Assembly: GCA_964499285.1 (NCBI GenBank)
Contig: CAZCLA010000018.1
Span: 1-57,836, forward strand
Origin: JAGFIY01 sp964499285
GTDB lineage: Bacteria > Bacteroidota > Ignavibacteria > Ignavibacteriales > Melioribacteraceae
Reading direction: 5' to 3'
DNA length: 57,836 nt
Positions 8,874 through 17,636 of the stretch are shown one piece after another. A program made the translations under genes and the position numbers. Below the pieces are notes generated by a model. The model saw only the letters and a program-made list of their open reading frames with translations. It searched no databases and was not told the origin of the DNA. Every line of letters begins with the position of its first letter. Position 1 is the first letter of the stretch.

Positions 8874-10196
8874 TTGTTAAAAGCAGCTTTTCATACATTA
8901 GGTTGCAAGCTTAATTTTTCCGAAACCTCAACAATTGCAAAACAATTTTCTAATAACGGGTTTGAAATAGTAGATTTCAATTCCTATTCGGATGTGTATA
9001 TAATCAATACATGTACAGTCACTGAAAATGCCGACCGTGAATGTCGTCAAATAGTAAGACGAGCTTTAAGAAACAACCCGGATGCATTTGTTGCAGTTGT
9101 CGGTTGTTACGCTCAACTCCGTCCGGAAGAAATTGCTTCAATTGAAGGAGTCGATGCAGTCTTCGGAAGCAATGAAAAGTTTAACATTTTTTTGCATATA
9201 AATGAATTTAAGAAAAGTCATCTCTCTTGTATCTACATAGATAATTCCAAAGACAGAGACAATTTCCACGAAGCACACTCGACCGATGCTGATTCGAGAA
9301 CAAGAGCATTTCTGAAAATTCAGGACGGCTGTGATTATAAATGTTCATTCTGCACGATTCCTCTAGCTAGAGGCGGCAGCCGCAGTCAATCTCAGAAAGA
9401 TGTAATAAATAATTTTAAACAACTCCTTTTCAGTGGATATAAAGAGATCGTTCTGACAGGTGTTAATGTAGGTGATTATTCGAACTCGAGTGGAGATAGC
9501 TTGTTTTCGCTTTTATCTAAACTAATTGAAATTGAAGGTGATTTTAGAATTAGAATAAGTTCAATTGAACCTAACCTGCTGAATGATGAGATAATTAATT
9601 TAACTTCTCAATCTGATAAACTTGTAAATCATTTTCATGTTCCGTTACAGAGCGGCAGCTCAAATGTTCTTCGATTGATGAAACGAAGATATGACGCTGA
9701 ACTTTACCGAGATTTGATTATTAAACTTTCTGACAAGATTCCGAACATAGGAATAGGCGCCGATGTAATAGTTGGAACTCCGGGTGAGACTTGGGATGAT
9801 TTTATGGAAACATACGAATTTATTAAAGGACTTCCATTTAGCTATTTGCATGTTTTTACCTATTCAGAACGTCCGAACACATTTGCTTTGACAATGAGCG
9901 GGCAAGTTGAAAAGAGCGATCGGAAAAAACGAAATCATATGTTAAGGATTTTAAGTGAAAAGAAGAAAAATGAATTTTACAGGAAAATGATCGGTGAAGA
10001 TTTGACTGTACTTTTTGAGGGAAATCCCTCACACAACGAAATGTTTGGATTTTCGGATAATTATGTTCGCGTAAAACATCCTCTGAATTTTGACTTGGTT
10101 AATAAATTCACAAATGTTAAAATTACGGATGTGATTAACGGCGCATGTGTTGCTGAATCAACTAAAATAACATCAAAAAAATTATTGACCGGGTGA
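8874..10196 (+). CDS. mtaB: tRNA t6A37 methylthiotransferase (MtaB family)
   Basis: Radical-SAM enzyme that adds a methylthio group to N6-threonylcarbamoyladenosine at tRNA position 37. The 440-aa protein has the UPF0004 domain with cysteines 11, 47 and 78 (second Fe-S cluster), the radical-SAM motif C153-X3-C157-X2-C160 (DGCDYKCSFC), and a C-terminal TRAM-like region. MtaB rather than MiaB or RimO is chosen from the GCKLNFSET start and overall MiaB-like-C resemblance. The start is TTG after AGGGGAAA. The next gene begins one base after the stop. Confidence 0.9.
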   Translation: MLKAAFHTLGCKLNFSETSTIAKQFSNNGFEIVDFNSYSDVYIINTCTVTENADRECRQIVRRALRNNPDAFVAVVGCYAQLRPEEIASIEGVDAVFGSNEKFNIFLHINEFKKSHLSCIYIDNSKDRDNFHEAHSTDADSRTRAFLKIQDGCDYKCSFCTIPLARGGSRSQSQKDVINNFKQLLFSGYKEIVLTGVNVGDYSNSSGDSLFSLLSKLIEIEGDFRIRISSIEPNLLNDEIINLTSQSDKLVNHFHVPLQSGSSNVLRLMKRRYDAELYRDLIIKLSDKIPNIGIGADVIVGTPGETWDDFMETYEFIKGLPFSYLHVFTYSERPNTFALTMSGQVEKSDRKKRNHMLRILSEKKKNEFYRKMIGEDLTVLFEGNPSHNEMFGFSDNYVRVKHPLNFDLVNKFTNVKITDVINGACVAESTKITSKKLLTG

Positions 10197-10197
10197 A

Positions 10198-10938
10198 ATG
10201 AAAAAAATACTTTTATCTTCTTTATTCTTGTTCTTTTTAACAAATCTTAATGCCCAATCAGATTCGAAAGATTTTCTTGATCTTAATGCTGATCTTTATT
10301 TGAATAATCAAACTTTACCCGCACTTGATGAAGGTGAAATTATCCAGGCAAAAAAAAGTGCAGGACTCGCTGTGCTTTACTCACTTTTACTTCCAGGAAT
10401 GGGAGAATTGTATGCTGGTGATTATTCACTCGGTAAGTATTTGACAATAACAGAAGGAGCGCTTTGGGGAACATTTGCCGGATTCACTATTTATGGTAAT
10501 CAACAGGCAACTAATTATAAATCCTTTGCCGAATCTCATGGATCCGTTAACCCCGATGGAAAAGACGAGCAATATTTTGCAACTATTGGTTTGTATCAAA
10601 ATATTGAGGATTATAACAATGAAAAATTGTTGAACCGTGAGTTCGATCAAATTCTTAATCCCGAAACACATTACTGGAAATGGCAATCCCAAGATCAAAG
10701 AAAAGAATACCGCAATACATGGAGTGACAGCGAAGCAGCATTTGACAAAATTCAATTTGTCGTGGGCGCAATGATTCTTAACCGTGTTGTTAGCGCAATA
10801 AATGCAGTTCGTTTGGTGTCGGCTTTTAATAAGAATTTGCAAAAGGAACAACTTTCTTGGAATTTATCCGTTGGGATGCAAAAATTTCACATAACACTTC
10901 CCACAAGTCTAACGCTTAATTTCAGATCAACACTTTAA
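10198..10938 (+). CDS. DUF5683 family exported membrane-associated protein
   Basis: 246-aa protein of unknown function. A signal peptide ending in LNAQ (about residue 20) is followed by a short acidic stretch and the hydrophobic signature SLLLPGMGELYAGDY with membrane segments at about 60-105, as in DUF5683 proteins common in Bacteroidota. A second hydrophobic patch lies near 183-200. It probably sits in the envelope. It starts one base after mtaB and so is likely co-transcribed. No catalytic motif is seen. Confidence 0.75.
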   Translation: MKKILLSSLFLFFLTNLNAQSDSKDFLDLNADLYLNNQTLPALDEGEIIQAKKSAGLAVLYSLLLPGMGELYAGDYSLGKYLTITEGALWGTFAGFTIYGNQQATNYKSFAESHGSVNPDGKDEQYFATIGLYQNIEDYNNEKLLNREFDQILNPETHYWKWQSQDQRKEYRNTWSDSEAAFDKIQFVVGAMILNRVVSAINAVRLVSAFNKNLQKEQLSWNLSVGMQKFHITLPTSLTLNFRSTL

Positions 10939-11011
10939 ACGTTTTTCTGAATTTCCTTCCATTTGTCTGACTTAATTTCTTAAATTAAGCTTAACGAAAA
11001 TTGGAGTATTA

Positions 11012-11416
11012 ATGCACTGCCCCAGATGTGAAAATCCTTTAATAATACTTGAACTTAAAGAAATCGAGATAGATTATTGTGACGACTGCCAAGGTATTTG
11101 GCTTGATTCGGGAGAACTTGAACTTCTTCTTGAAGATTCTGATCAGAAAGATTTGCTTCTGAAATCATTTAATAAATATTCTGAATCTTCCGAAACAAAA
11201 CTCAAATGCCCAATCTGTAGTAAGAAAATGCAAAAGATTCTTGTTGATAAATCCGAGAAAATTATAATTGACGAATGCCCAAATCTGCATGGATTGTGGT
11301 TTGATAAGGGTGAACTTTTAGAAATTGTGAAAAAGGGAAGCATCGACAAAGAGAATCAAATCACAACTTTATTAAAAGATATGTTTAAGTATAAAATAAA
11401 TCAAACGGAGGAATAG
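11012..11416 (+). CDS. Double zinc-ribbon (zf-TFIIB) protein
   Basis: 134-aa soluble protein with two tandem zf-TFIIB-like ribbons. The first uses Cys3, Cys6, Cys23 and Cys26, followed by GIWLDSGELE. The second repeats CPICSKKM and CPNLHGLWFDKGEL, with His probably replacing one ligand. The paired W-D-GEL pattern is diagnostic of the family. The exact role is unknown. The stop codon abuts the lemA ATG, and an htpX-like gene follows, so it belongs to a LemA-peptidase module of the membrane. Confidence 0.8.
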   Translation: MHCPRCENPLIILELKEIEIDYCDDCQGIWLDSGELELLLEDSDQKDLLLKSFNKYSESSETKLKCPICSKKMQKILVDKSEKIIIDECPNLHGLWFDKGELLEIVKKGSIDKENQITTLLKDMFKYKINQTEE

Positions 11417-11971
11417 ATGACTTTCTTTCTGGTTTTTATCGTAATTATAGTAATAATAGGTTTTTACTTAGTCTCGATTTACAACGGACTTGTGAAATTA
11501 CGCAACCAAGTAAAAAATGCATGGTCGCAAATTGATGTGCAGTTGAAACGCCGTCACGATTTAATTCCTAACCTTATCGAAACTGTAAAAGGTTATATGA
11601 AGCATGAAAGAGAAACTTTGGAAAATATTACGGAAGCCCGCAGCAGAGCAATGGGTGCGGATTCGGTTGCCGATAAAGCGAAAGCTGAGTCAGAACTGAA
11701 CGGAGCAATGAGTAAGTTTTTTGTAGTTGTTGAAAATTATCCCGATTTAAAAGCGAATCAGAATTTCCTTTCACTTCAGGAAGAGTTAACTTCGACTGAA
11801 AATAAAATCTCTTTTTCAAGACAAAACTATAATGATCAGGTACTTTTTTATAACAATAAAATTCAAATGTTTCCATCTAATATTGTAGCCGGCATGTTCG
11901 GATTTAAAGAAGAAGTTTTCTTCGAAATTGAAGAACCGAAAGAAAGAGAAGTTCCAAAAGTTCAATTTTAA
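11417..11971 (+). CDS. lemA: LemA family protein
   Basis: Membrane-anchored LemA protein of unknown biochemical role. The 184-aa chain has one N-terminal membrane helix (about 2-20), then the helical LemA domain with NQVKNAWSQIDVQLKRRHDLIPNL-type residues at about 28-52 and a conserved ENYPDLKANQNF-like segment. Its ATG directly follows the upstream stop, and the M48 peptidase gene begins 9 bp later. The LemA-HtpX pairing occurs in many phyla and suggests work in membrane protein quality control. Confidence 0.93.
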   Translation: MTFFLVFIVIIVIIGFYLVSIYNGLVKLRNQVKNAWSQIDVQLKRRHDLIPNLIETVKGYMKHERETLENITEARSRAMGADSVADKAKAESELNGAMSKFFVVVENYPDLKANQNFLSLQEELTSTENKISFSRQNYNDQVLFYNNKIQMFPSNIVAGMFGFKEEVFFEIEEPKEREVPKVQF

Positions 11972-11980
11972 GAGTCTTTT

Positions 11981-13246
11981 ATGTGGGAATTAATTCAAGC
12001 AAATAGAAGAAAATCATTCTTCCTTTTTATATTGATGGGAATTGCACTTTTATTGATTGGTTCATTTGCCGGCGTTGCACTGTTCGGCGGTGAAAACGGT
12101 GCGATGTTGGGACTTTTCTTAGCCGCGATTCTGTGGTTTATTCTGACATTAATAAGTTATTTTTCCGGCAGTTCAATAATTCTTTCCATTAGTAATGCAA
12201 AGGAAGTTACAAAAGATGTTCATCCGCAGTTGTTTAATATTGTTGAGGAAATGACAATTGCCGCAGGATTAAGTAAGATGCCGAAAATTTATATAATAAA
12301 TGAAGCTGCACCCAATGCATTTGCAACAGGAAGGAATCCGGATAACTCTGCGGTTGCTGTTACAGCAGGATTACTAGCGAGGTTAAACAGGGATGAACTG
12401 CAAGGCGTAATCGCTCACGAAATGGCGCACGTGGTTAATCGGGATGTTCTATTTATGACCTTTGCCGGTGTAATGCTTGGCAGCATTGTGATAATCTCGG
12501 AAGTTTTTATACGAGGAATGTGGTTTGGCGGAGGTTCCTCCAGCAGGTATAAATCAAGATCCTCAGAAGGTGGTCAAGGTCAAATGATAGTAATGATTGT
12601 TGCAATCGTTTTTGCTATTCTTGCACCGATACTTGCGCAGCTTCTGTATTTTGCAATTTCGAGAAAACGAGAATACCTTGCCGATGCAAGCGGAGTAAGA
12701 TTTACTCGTTATCCGGAAGGACTTGCCTCTGCACTTGAAAAAATTTCTTCAAACACTGTTGAGCTTAAAACAGCCAACAAAGTTACAGCAGGAATGTATA
12801 TTGCAAATCCGCTCAAGAAAAAAGGACACAAACTTTCGGATCTCACATCGACACATCCTCCCATATCGGAAAGGATTAGAATTTTAAGAAGTATGTCCCA
12901 GGGAGCAAGTTACCTTGATTATCAAAATGCTTTTGCGGCAGTTAAGGGTAAAAAGGAAAGCATAATTCCAACAAGCGAATTAAATGAAGAGAAGATAACT
13001 ATAAAAACAACAACCGATGAGACAAAGCAAGATACTTCTAAAAAGAAAACACAACGAGATCTGGGCGACTTGATGATGAAAGTAAATAACTATCATTTCC
13101 TAACTTGTGTTTGTGGATTGAAGATGAAGATTCCTCCGGATTATAAAAAATCAAAATTTAACTGTCCACGATGCGGAAGATCACACGATGTTCCTTTGGA
13201 GGAACTTGCAGCTCTTTCGGGAATGATAGCTTCAGTTAATAAATAA
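11981..13246 (+). CDS. htpX: HtpX-like M48 membrane metalloprotease with C-terminal zinc ribbon
   Basis: Integral membrane zinc endopeptidase likely degrading damaged membrane proteins. The 421-aa protein has two N-terminal membrane helices (about 13-35 and 42-62), the zinc site HEMAH (146-150), further hydrophobic segments around 155-175 and 200-225, and the third-ligand region REYLADASG. At 421 aa it exceeds classic HtpX (about 290 aa) by a lysine-rich linker and a terminal four-Cys ribbon (Cys376, 378, 395, 398). It is part of the zinc-ribbon/LemA/M48 cluster. Confidence 0.9.
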   Translation: MWELIQANRRKSFFLFILMGIALLLIGSFAGVALFGGENGAMLGLFLAAILWFILTLISYFSGSSIILSISNAKEVTKDVHPQLFNIVEEMTIAAGLSKMPKIYIINEAAPNAFATGRNPDNSAVAVTAGLLARLNRDELQGVIAHEMAHVVNRDVLFMTFAGVMLGSIVIISEVFIRGMWFGGGSSSRYKSRSSEGGQGQMIVMIVAIVFAILAPILAQLLYFAISRKREYLADASGVRFTRYPEGLASALEKISSNTVELKTANKVTAGMYIANPLKKKGHKLSDLTSTHPPISERIRILRSMSQGASYLDYQNAFAAVKGKKESIIPTSELNEEKITIKTTTDETKQDTSKKKTQRDLGDLMMKVNNYHFLTCVCGLKMKIPPDYKKSKFNCPRCGRSHDVPLEELAALSGMIASVNK

Positions 13247-13256
13247 TAAATCTTTG

Positions 13257-13994
13257 ATGTATAACTACAAATTAGCTATTCAATACGACGGAACGAATTA
13301 CGCTGGCTGGCAGATGCAGGAAAATGCTGAAACGGTTCAGCAAAGAATAAGCGATTCTGCACAAATTATTTTGAGAAAGAAAATTAACTTGATCGGATCT
13401 GGAAGAACAGATGCCGGAGTTCACGCGCTCGGGCAAACAGCTAATTTTAAAATAAATGAACCGATTGATACTGGAAAGTTTGTGCATTCGATGAACGGAA
13501 TTCTTCCCGAGGATATTTCACTTTTGTACTGCTCGGAAGTCGAGGTGAATTTTCATTCACGTTTCGATGCAAGGAAGAGAAGCTATTTATATTTTATTAG
13601 AAATTTTAAGTCCCCCTTTTTTAATAAATACTCTTACTTCCTTAAAACTAGTGATGAAATTGATTTGGAAAAACTTAATTATCTAAGTAAACTTTTAGAG
13701 GGAGAACATAATTTTTCTTCCTTCTGCAAAAAAAATATCGATGTTGAAAGTAAAATTTGTAATTTGTTTGATATACATTGGTATAGAAGAAAAGGATTTT
13801 TAATTTTCTATGTAGAAGCTAACAGATTTTTGCACGGAATGGTTAAAACTCTGGTGGGCACATTAATTTGGTTGACAACACAAAATTATTCGGAGGATTT
13901 ACTTAATCAAATTATTGATGCGGAAGATAGAGAAGCTGCCAGTGAAGCTTTTCCTTCGAAAGGATTATTTTTATACAAGGTGAAATACAAATGA
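13257..13994 (+). CDS. truA: tRNA pseudouridine(38-40) synthase
   Basis: Converts uridines 38-40 in the tRNA anticodon arm to pseudouridine. The 245-aa protein has the catalytic Asp52 in GSGRTDAGVHA, an N-terminal DGTNYAGWQ motif and the late LVGTL segment, all typical of TruA. I prefer the ATG at 13257 to the TTG one codon earlier. The stop overlaps the next gene's start in ATGA, indicating translational coupling to the SDR gene. Confidence 0.96.
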   Translation: MYNYKLAIQYDGTNYAGWQMQENAETVQQRISDSAQIILRKKINLIGSGRTDAGVHALGQTANFKINEPIDTGKFVHSMNGILPEDISLLYCSEVEVNFHSRFDARKRSYLYFIRNFKSPFFNKYSYFLKTSDEIDLEKLNYLSKLLEGEHNFSSFCKKNIDVESKICNLFDIHWYRRKGFLIFYVEANRFLHGMVKTLVGTLIWLTTQNYSEDLLNQIIDAEDREAASEAFPSKGLFLYKVKYK

Positions 13995-14743
13995 AAATTG
14001 ATTTAAGTAATAAAACAGTATTAATCACCGGTGGTTCACGCGGAATAGGTGAATCGTGTGTAAGAATGTTTTCAGAAGCCGGCGCAAACATAGCATTTAC
14101 TTATGTTAAAGCAAAGGAGAGAGCTGAACATCTCGTTAATGATTTGAAAGGAAACATAAAAGCATATAAAGTTGATATGGAATCACCCGAGGAAATAGAT
14201 GAATGTGTAAAATCGACGGCTAAGGAATTCGGTTCGATAGATATTCTCGTACACAATGCCGGGATTTGGAATGACGGTGAAATTGAAAAAATGGACCTCG
14301 ATCACTGGAAGAAATTACTTAGGGTTAATTTAGATTCAACATTTCTCTTCACAAAAGCTGTTTCCCCTTATATGAAAAAGAAAAATTGGGGGAGAATAAT
14401 TTTGGTAACCTCAACGGCGGGACAAAGAGGCGAGGCATTTCACTCTCATTATGCGGCTTCTAAAGGTGGAATGATTTCATTTACAAAATCTATGGCTGTT
14501 GAGTTAGGTCAGTATGGCATTACTACTAATTCAGTTGCACCGGGATGGGTCGACACAGATATGAATATTGAAGTATTCAAAGACAAAACACTTGTCGAAA
14601 AAATTAAAAATGATGTCCCGATTGGAAGAATTGCTTCCGCAGATGATATAGCAGGCCCGATATTATTTTTAGCAACAGATTTAGCGAATCATGTTAACGG
14701 AGAGATTTTAAACATTAACGGAGGATCGGTACTTTGTGGATGA
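13991..14743 (+). CDS. SDR family NAD(P)-dependent oxidoreductase (FabG-like)
   Basis: Short-chain dehydrogenase of 250 aa. The cofactor motif TGGSRGIG (13-20), NAG (89-91) and catalytic Ser141, Tyr154 and Lys158 are all present, with the C-terminal PGWVDTDMN segment typical of FabG-like reductases. Whether it is the fatty-acid 3-oxoacyl-ACP reductase or reduces another carbonyl cannot be told; there are no acp or fabF neighbours. It overlaps truA by 4 bp. Confidence 0.88.
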   Translation: MKIDLSNKTVLITGGSRGIGESCVRMFSEAGANIAFTYVKAKERAEHLVNDLKGNIKAYKVDMESPEEIDECVKSTAKEFGSIDILVHNAGIWNDGEIEKMDLDHWKKLLRVNLDSTFLFTKAVSPYMKKKNWGRIILVTSTAGQRGEAFHSHYAASKGGMISFTKSMAVELGQYGITTNSVAPGWVDTDMNIEVFKDKTLVEKIKNDVPIGRIASADDIAGPILFLATDLANHVNGEILNINGGSVLCG

Positions 14744-14768
14744 TTTCGAAATGTTAGGTGGAATTTAG

Positions 14769-15230
14769 ATGGAATTTTTAGCCGGTTTACATCCTTTAGT
14801 GATTCACTTTCCCATCGCGTTGTTGATGGCTTACTCTGTATTTGTATTTTTAAGTTTTTGGAATTCTGACAGATATTTTCCTGCAGCGTTGATAATTCTG
14901 CTGATGGGGGTTTTGGGCGGAATATTTTCTGTGTTAAGCGGCAATCAAGCTGCCGAACTATTCAGAAGAGAAAATTTTTTAATTAGTCCTATAATTCAAA
15001 ATGCAATTGAAGATCACGAATTTTTTGCGACGGTAACACTTTGGTTATATATATTTTTATTGGCGGTAAGTTTTTTTCTGTATGTTAAACACCTTCTTGA
15101 TAACAAGAAAATTTTACTTTTGTTCATTCTTTCCTTAATTGGATGCGGATTAATTTACACTACTGCAAACATAGGAGGGGAGTTGGTTTTTGATCACGGA
15201 GTTGGAGTTGATTTACTAATCGGAAAATGA
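14769..15230 (+). CDS. DUF2231 family membrane protein
   Basis: 153-aa integral membrane protein with four hydrophobic helices (about 10-32, 37-58, 84-106, 112-132). The opening motif LHPLVIHFPIALL is the DUF2231 signature, with histidines that might bind heme or metal. The function is unknown. It lies 25 bp after the SDR gene and one base before the next, probably in one transcript. Confidence 0.8.
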   Translation: MEFLAGLHPLVIHFPIALLMAYSVFVFLSFWNSDRYFPAALIILLMGVLGGIFSVLSGNQAAELFRRENFLISPIIQNAIEDHEFFATVTLWLYIFLLAVSFFLYVKHLLDNKKILLLFILSLIGCGLIYTTANIGGELVFDHGVGVDLLIGK

Positions 15231-15231
15231 T

Positions 15232-15828
15232 TTGAAAAAAGTTGTACGAATATTTTTACTTTTTTTGATTTTCACCACGGCATCGCAAGCACAGTTATTT
15301 AAGCTTGGAGAAGCCAAGGGAATGTTTATGTCTGTCGGTGTCGGGCCAAGGTTTTCGCTTGGAGATTTTGCTGACAGCAGAAATATAGGAGTTGGCGGCG
15401 ATGTCGCTATTTCGTACACCGATAATCAATTTCTTCCCCTATTTTTTTATGCTTCAGTCGGATTTACTCATTTTCCCGGAAGGCAAGATTATTATCGTAA
15501 AACAGACTTGTCTTCCATTTCTACAAATATGTTAGTTTTTCAAGGTGGACTAAGATATTATTTCCCGACGCTGATTGATCAATTTTTGATTGTTATGCCA
15601 GTTGTTGATGTGGGTGTTACTCTTGCTTATTTTGAAAATCTCCATCAATACAAAATAAGTTCTGGTAAACCCGATCTGGTTGAAGAAATTGGAAAACCCG
15701 GATTTCATATAGGCGGCGGATTTTCGATGTTTATTCTTGATGTACTTGCATATTATAACTATCTGCACGATAACCAATATTTATCGGTTGATTTTCGTGT
15801 GCGGATTCCTATTTATGTAAACTATTAA
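15232..15828 (+). CDS. Exported outer-membrane beta-barrel-like protein
   Basis: 198-aa protein with a signal peptide (about 1-20, ending TASQAQ) and alternating hydrophobic/polar strands rich in Gly, Tyr and Phe, ending in the aromatic pattern VDFRVRIPIYVNY typical of small outer-membrane barrels. No named family is recognised. The start is TTG at 15232, one base after the upstream stop and supported by the signal peptide. Placement in the outer membrane is inferred from composition. Confidence 0.65.
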   Translation: MKKVVRIFLLFLIFTTASQAQLFKLGEAKGMFMSVGVGPRFSLGDFADSRNIGVGGDVAISYTDNQFLPLFFYASVGFTHFPGRQDYYRKTDLSSISTNMLVFQGGLRYYFPTLIDQFLIVMPVVDVGVTLAYFENLHQYKISSGKPDLVEEIGKPGFHIGGGFSMFILDVLAYYNYLHDNQYLSVDFRVRIPIYVNY

Positions 15829-15842
15829 TGATGGAGGATGAA

Positions 15843-16625
15843 ATGGATTACAAAAATATTTTAATTGAAATTGAAAATAAAATTGCTTTGGTGACAATCA
15901 ATCGTGAGATAAAGTTAAATGCTCTTAATGCTGAAACATTAGATGAATTATTTGATTGTTTCTCTTCTATTAAGACAAATGAAAATGTTAATGTAGTTAT
16001 CATCACCGGCAGCGGTGAAAAATCATTTGTTGCGGGAGCCGATATAAATGAACTGCACAGACAAACATTGCTTACCGGAAAATCGTTCTCGGAAAAAGGG
16101 CAGCAAGTATTCAATTTAATCGAAAATCTAGGAAAGCCTGTAATAGCAGCGGTAAATGGATTTGCATTGGGCGGTGGGTGTGAGTTAGCTTTGAGTTGTC
16201 ACATTAGATTGGCTTCGACAAATGCAAAGTTCGGGCAGCCGGAAGTCAATTTAGGAATTATTCCTGGTTATGGTGGAACGCAGCGCTTAACCAGAATAGT
16301 TGGTTCGGGAATTGCTCTTGAACTTATTATGACCGGTGATATGATCACTGCAGATGAAGCACATAGAATTGGTTTGGTTAATAAAGTTATTGTGCCATCG
16401 GATTTATTAGCGGAAGCAAAAAATCTTGCCTCAAAAATCTCATCCAAAGGTCAAATTGCGGTAAGGGCGGCGTTGGCTTCTGTGCTTGTTAATAAAGAGG
16501 TTCCGGAACGAGAAGGATTGAATTTCGAATCAACTTTATTTGGGAACTGCTGTGGAAGCGAAGATTTTAAAGAAGGAACTAAAGCATTTCTCGAAAAAAG
16601 AACTCCTGAATTCAAGAACAAATAA
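15843..16625 (+). CDS. Enoyl-CoA hydratase/isomerase (crotonase family)
   Basis: Hydrates 2-enoyl-CoA thioesters, as in beta-oxidation or the crotonase step of butyrate metabolism. The 260-aa protein has the oxyanion-hole segments AGADI (65-69) and NGFALGGGCE, and both catalytic glutamates, Glu114 and Glu134 (FGQPEVNLGIIPGYGG). I chose the ATG at 15843, which has GGAGG seven bases upstream; ATGs at 15828 and 15831 overlap the previous gene's end and lack a Shine-Dalgarno. Its exact substrate is not determinable here. Confidence 0.92.
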   Translation: MDYKNILIEIENKIALVTINREIKLNALNAETLDELFDCFSSIKTNENVNVVIITGSGEKSFVAGADINELHRQTLLTGKSFSEKGQQVFNLIENLGKPVIAAVNGFALGGGCELALSCHIRLASTNAKFGQPEVNLGIIPGYGGTQRLTRIVGSGIALELIMTGDMITADEAHRIGLVNKVIVPSDLLAEAKNLASKISSKGQIAVRAALASVLVNKEVPEREGLNFESTLFGNCCGSEDFKEGTKAFLEKRTPEFKNK

Positions 16626-16715
16626 AATTGGCATAAGCATATCAAAGTTCGTTCAATTTACATATTAACTGCGATAGTAGTAATACTACTTTTATCAAAT
16701 ATAGTTTTTGAATTT

Positions 16716-17636
16716 TTGTCAAAAGAAGATGATCCAATCATTAAGACCGAAGAATTTATATTTGAAATAGACAGCACCTTCCTAAGTTCGTTGAATAAAT
16801 TTGCAATTAAACCGGAATGGATTGATAAAAAATCAATTAGCAACAAAAATTTCGATTCGCTTAAATATGTTTATTATATACAAGTTCCACCCGATCAAAA
16901 CATAACTGAAATTTTAAGTTATATATATTTTGACTTCGAAGACAAAAAAATTGAAATTGAGTCCGAAGAACTCCAGAACCATCAAAGAAGTGTACTCAAA
17001 ATTTTTTCTGCCGGCAATTTAAAACACCAAAGCTATTTTTCACGATCAAAAAGAATAAGTGAGTCTAAAACCTCGATTTCCTTCGTGATAATTCCCGACA
17101 AAAATCTTTCGCTTAGCGAAGTGGAAACACTTTGTAATTCTATCGATCCGTTTGATGTTTGTCTTATCCCTTCACAGGAATCGATAGTGCAAAAGGGAAT
17201 CTTGTCCCAAGCAGGGAAGAGTGCAATAATTTTTCTATCCGATAATATAAGCGAAAGAGATTTCAGACTGGTGCATGATTTGCCGAGAGGATTGCTTATT
17301 CAAAATATTGAGAGAATAATCAATTCTTTTCCCGAGAGACGATTAGTTTATATTAATACTGAGTCCAGCATATACAATTCGACATTGTTCGCATTTATAA
17401 AAAGCGAATTTGAGAGAAGAGGTTTTTCTTTTATTACGAACCGAGATTTTATTAAACTGACAATGGAAGATAAAAAAGAAATGAAATCAATTTTTGATTT
17501 TCAAGTTGCACAAATAATGGAAGAAGGACACAAATCGTTTCTGATCTCCCCGGAAAATTATTTGTCATTGAAAGATGCAGTGGAAGAACTAAAACTTAAA
17601 AGAGTAAGAGTCTATCAGTTTCTGCCTAATTTATAA
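16716..17636 (+). CDS. Membrane-anchored protein of unknown function (start uncertain)
   Basis: I do not recognise this gene. The given start is the first conventional one (TTG), but the same frame is open back to 16626 and encodes a clear membrane helix (SIYILTAIVVILLLSNIVF, 16653-16709) with no ATG, GTG or TTG ahead of it. The true start is probably non-standard (ATC 16641 or ATT 16656), or the sequence has an error. The soluble part has an alpha/beta look with VVIIPD-like strands; a distant resemblance to YibQ-type deacetylases was considered but lacks key residues. It follows the crotonase gene, whose TAA is in the same frame. Confidence 0.7.
   Translation: MSKEDDPIIKTEEFIFEIDSTFLSSLNKFAIKPEWIDKKSISNKNFDSLKYVYYIQVPPDQNITEILSYIYFDFEDKKIEIESEELQNHQRSVLKIFSAGNLKHQSYFSRSKRISESKTSISFVIIPDKNLSLSEVETLCNSIDPFDVCLIPSQESIVQKGILSQAGKSAIIFLSDNISERDFRLVHDLPRGLLIQNIERIINSFPERRLVYINTESSIYNSTLFAFIKSEFERRGFSFITNRDFIKLTMEDKKEMKSIFDFQVAQIMEEGHKSFLISPENYLSLKDAVEELKLKRVRVYQFLPNL

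Noticed and set aside
10971..10989. CTTAATTT/AAATTAAG hairpin after the DUF5683 gene as a terminator
   Set aside because: Stem is entirely A-T apart from the end pair and lacks a following T run; too weak to call.
13728..13735. A8 run in truA as a slippage site
   Set aside because: Truncation here would destroy the synthase, no functional short TruA form is known, and runs of eight A are expected by chance in such AT-rich sequence.
16716..17636. Assignment as a divergent polysaccharide deacetylase (YibQ-like)
   Set aside because: The size and alpha/beta look fit loosely, but the expected IDDxG start and histidine motifs are missing. Left as unknown.
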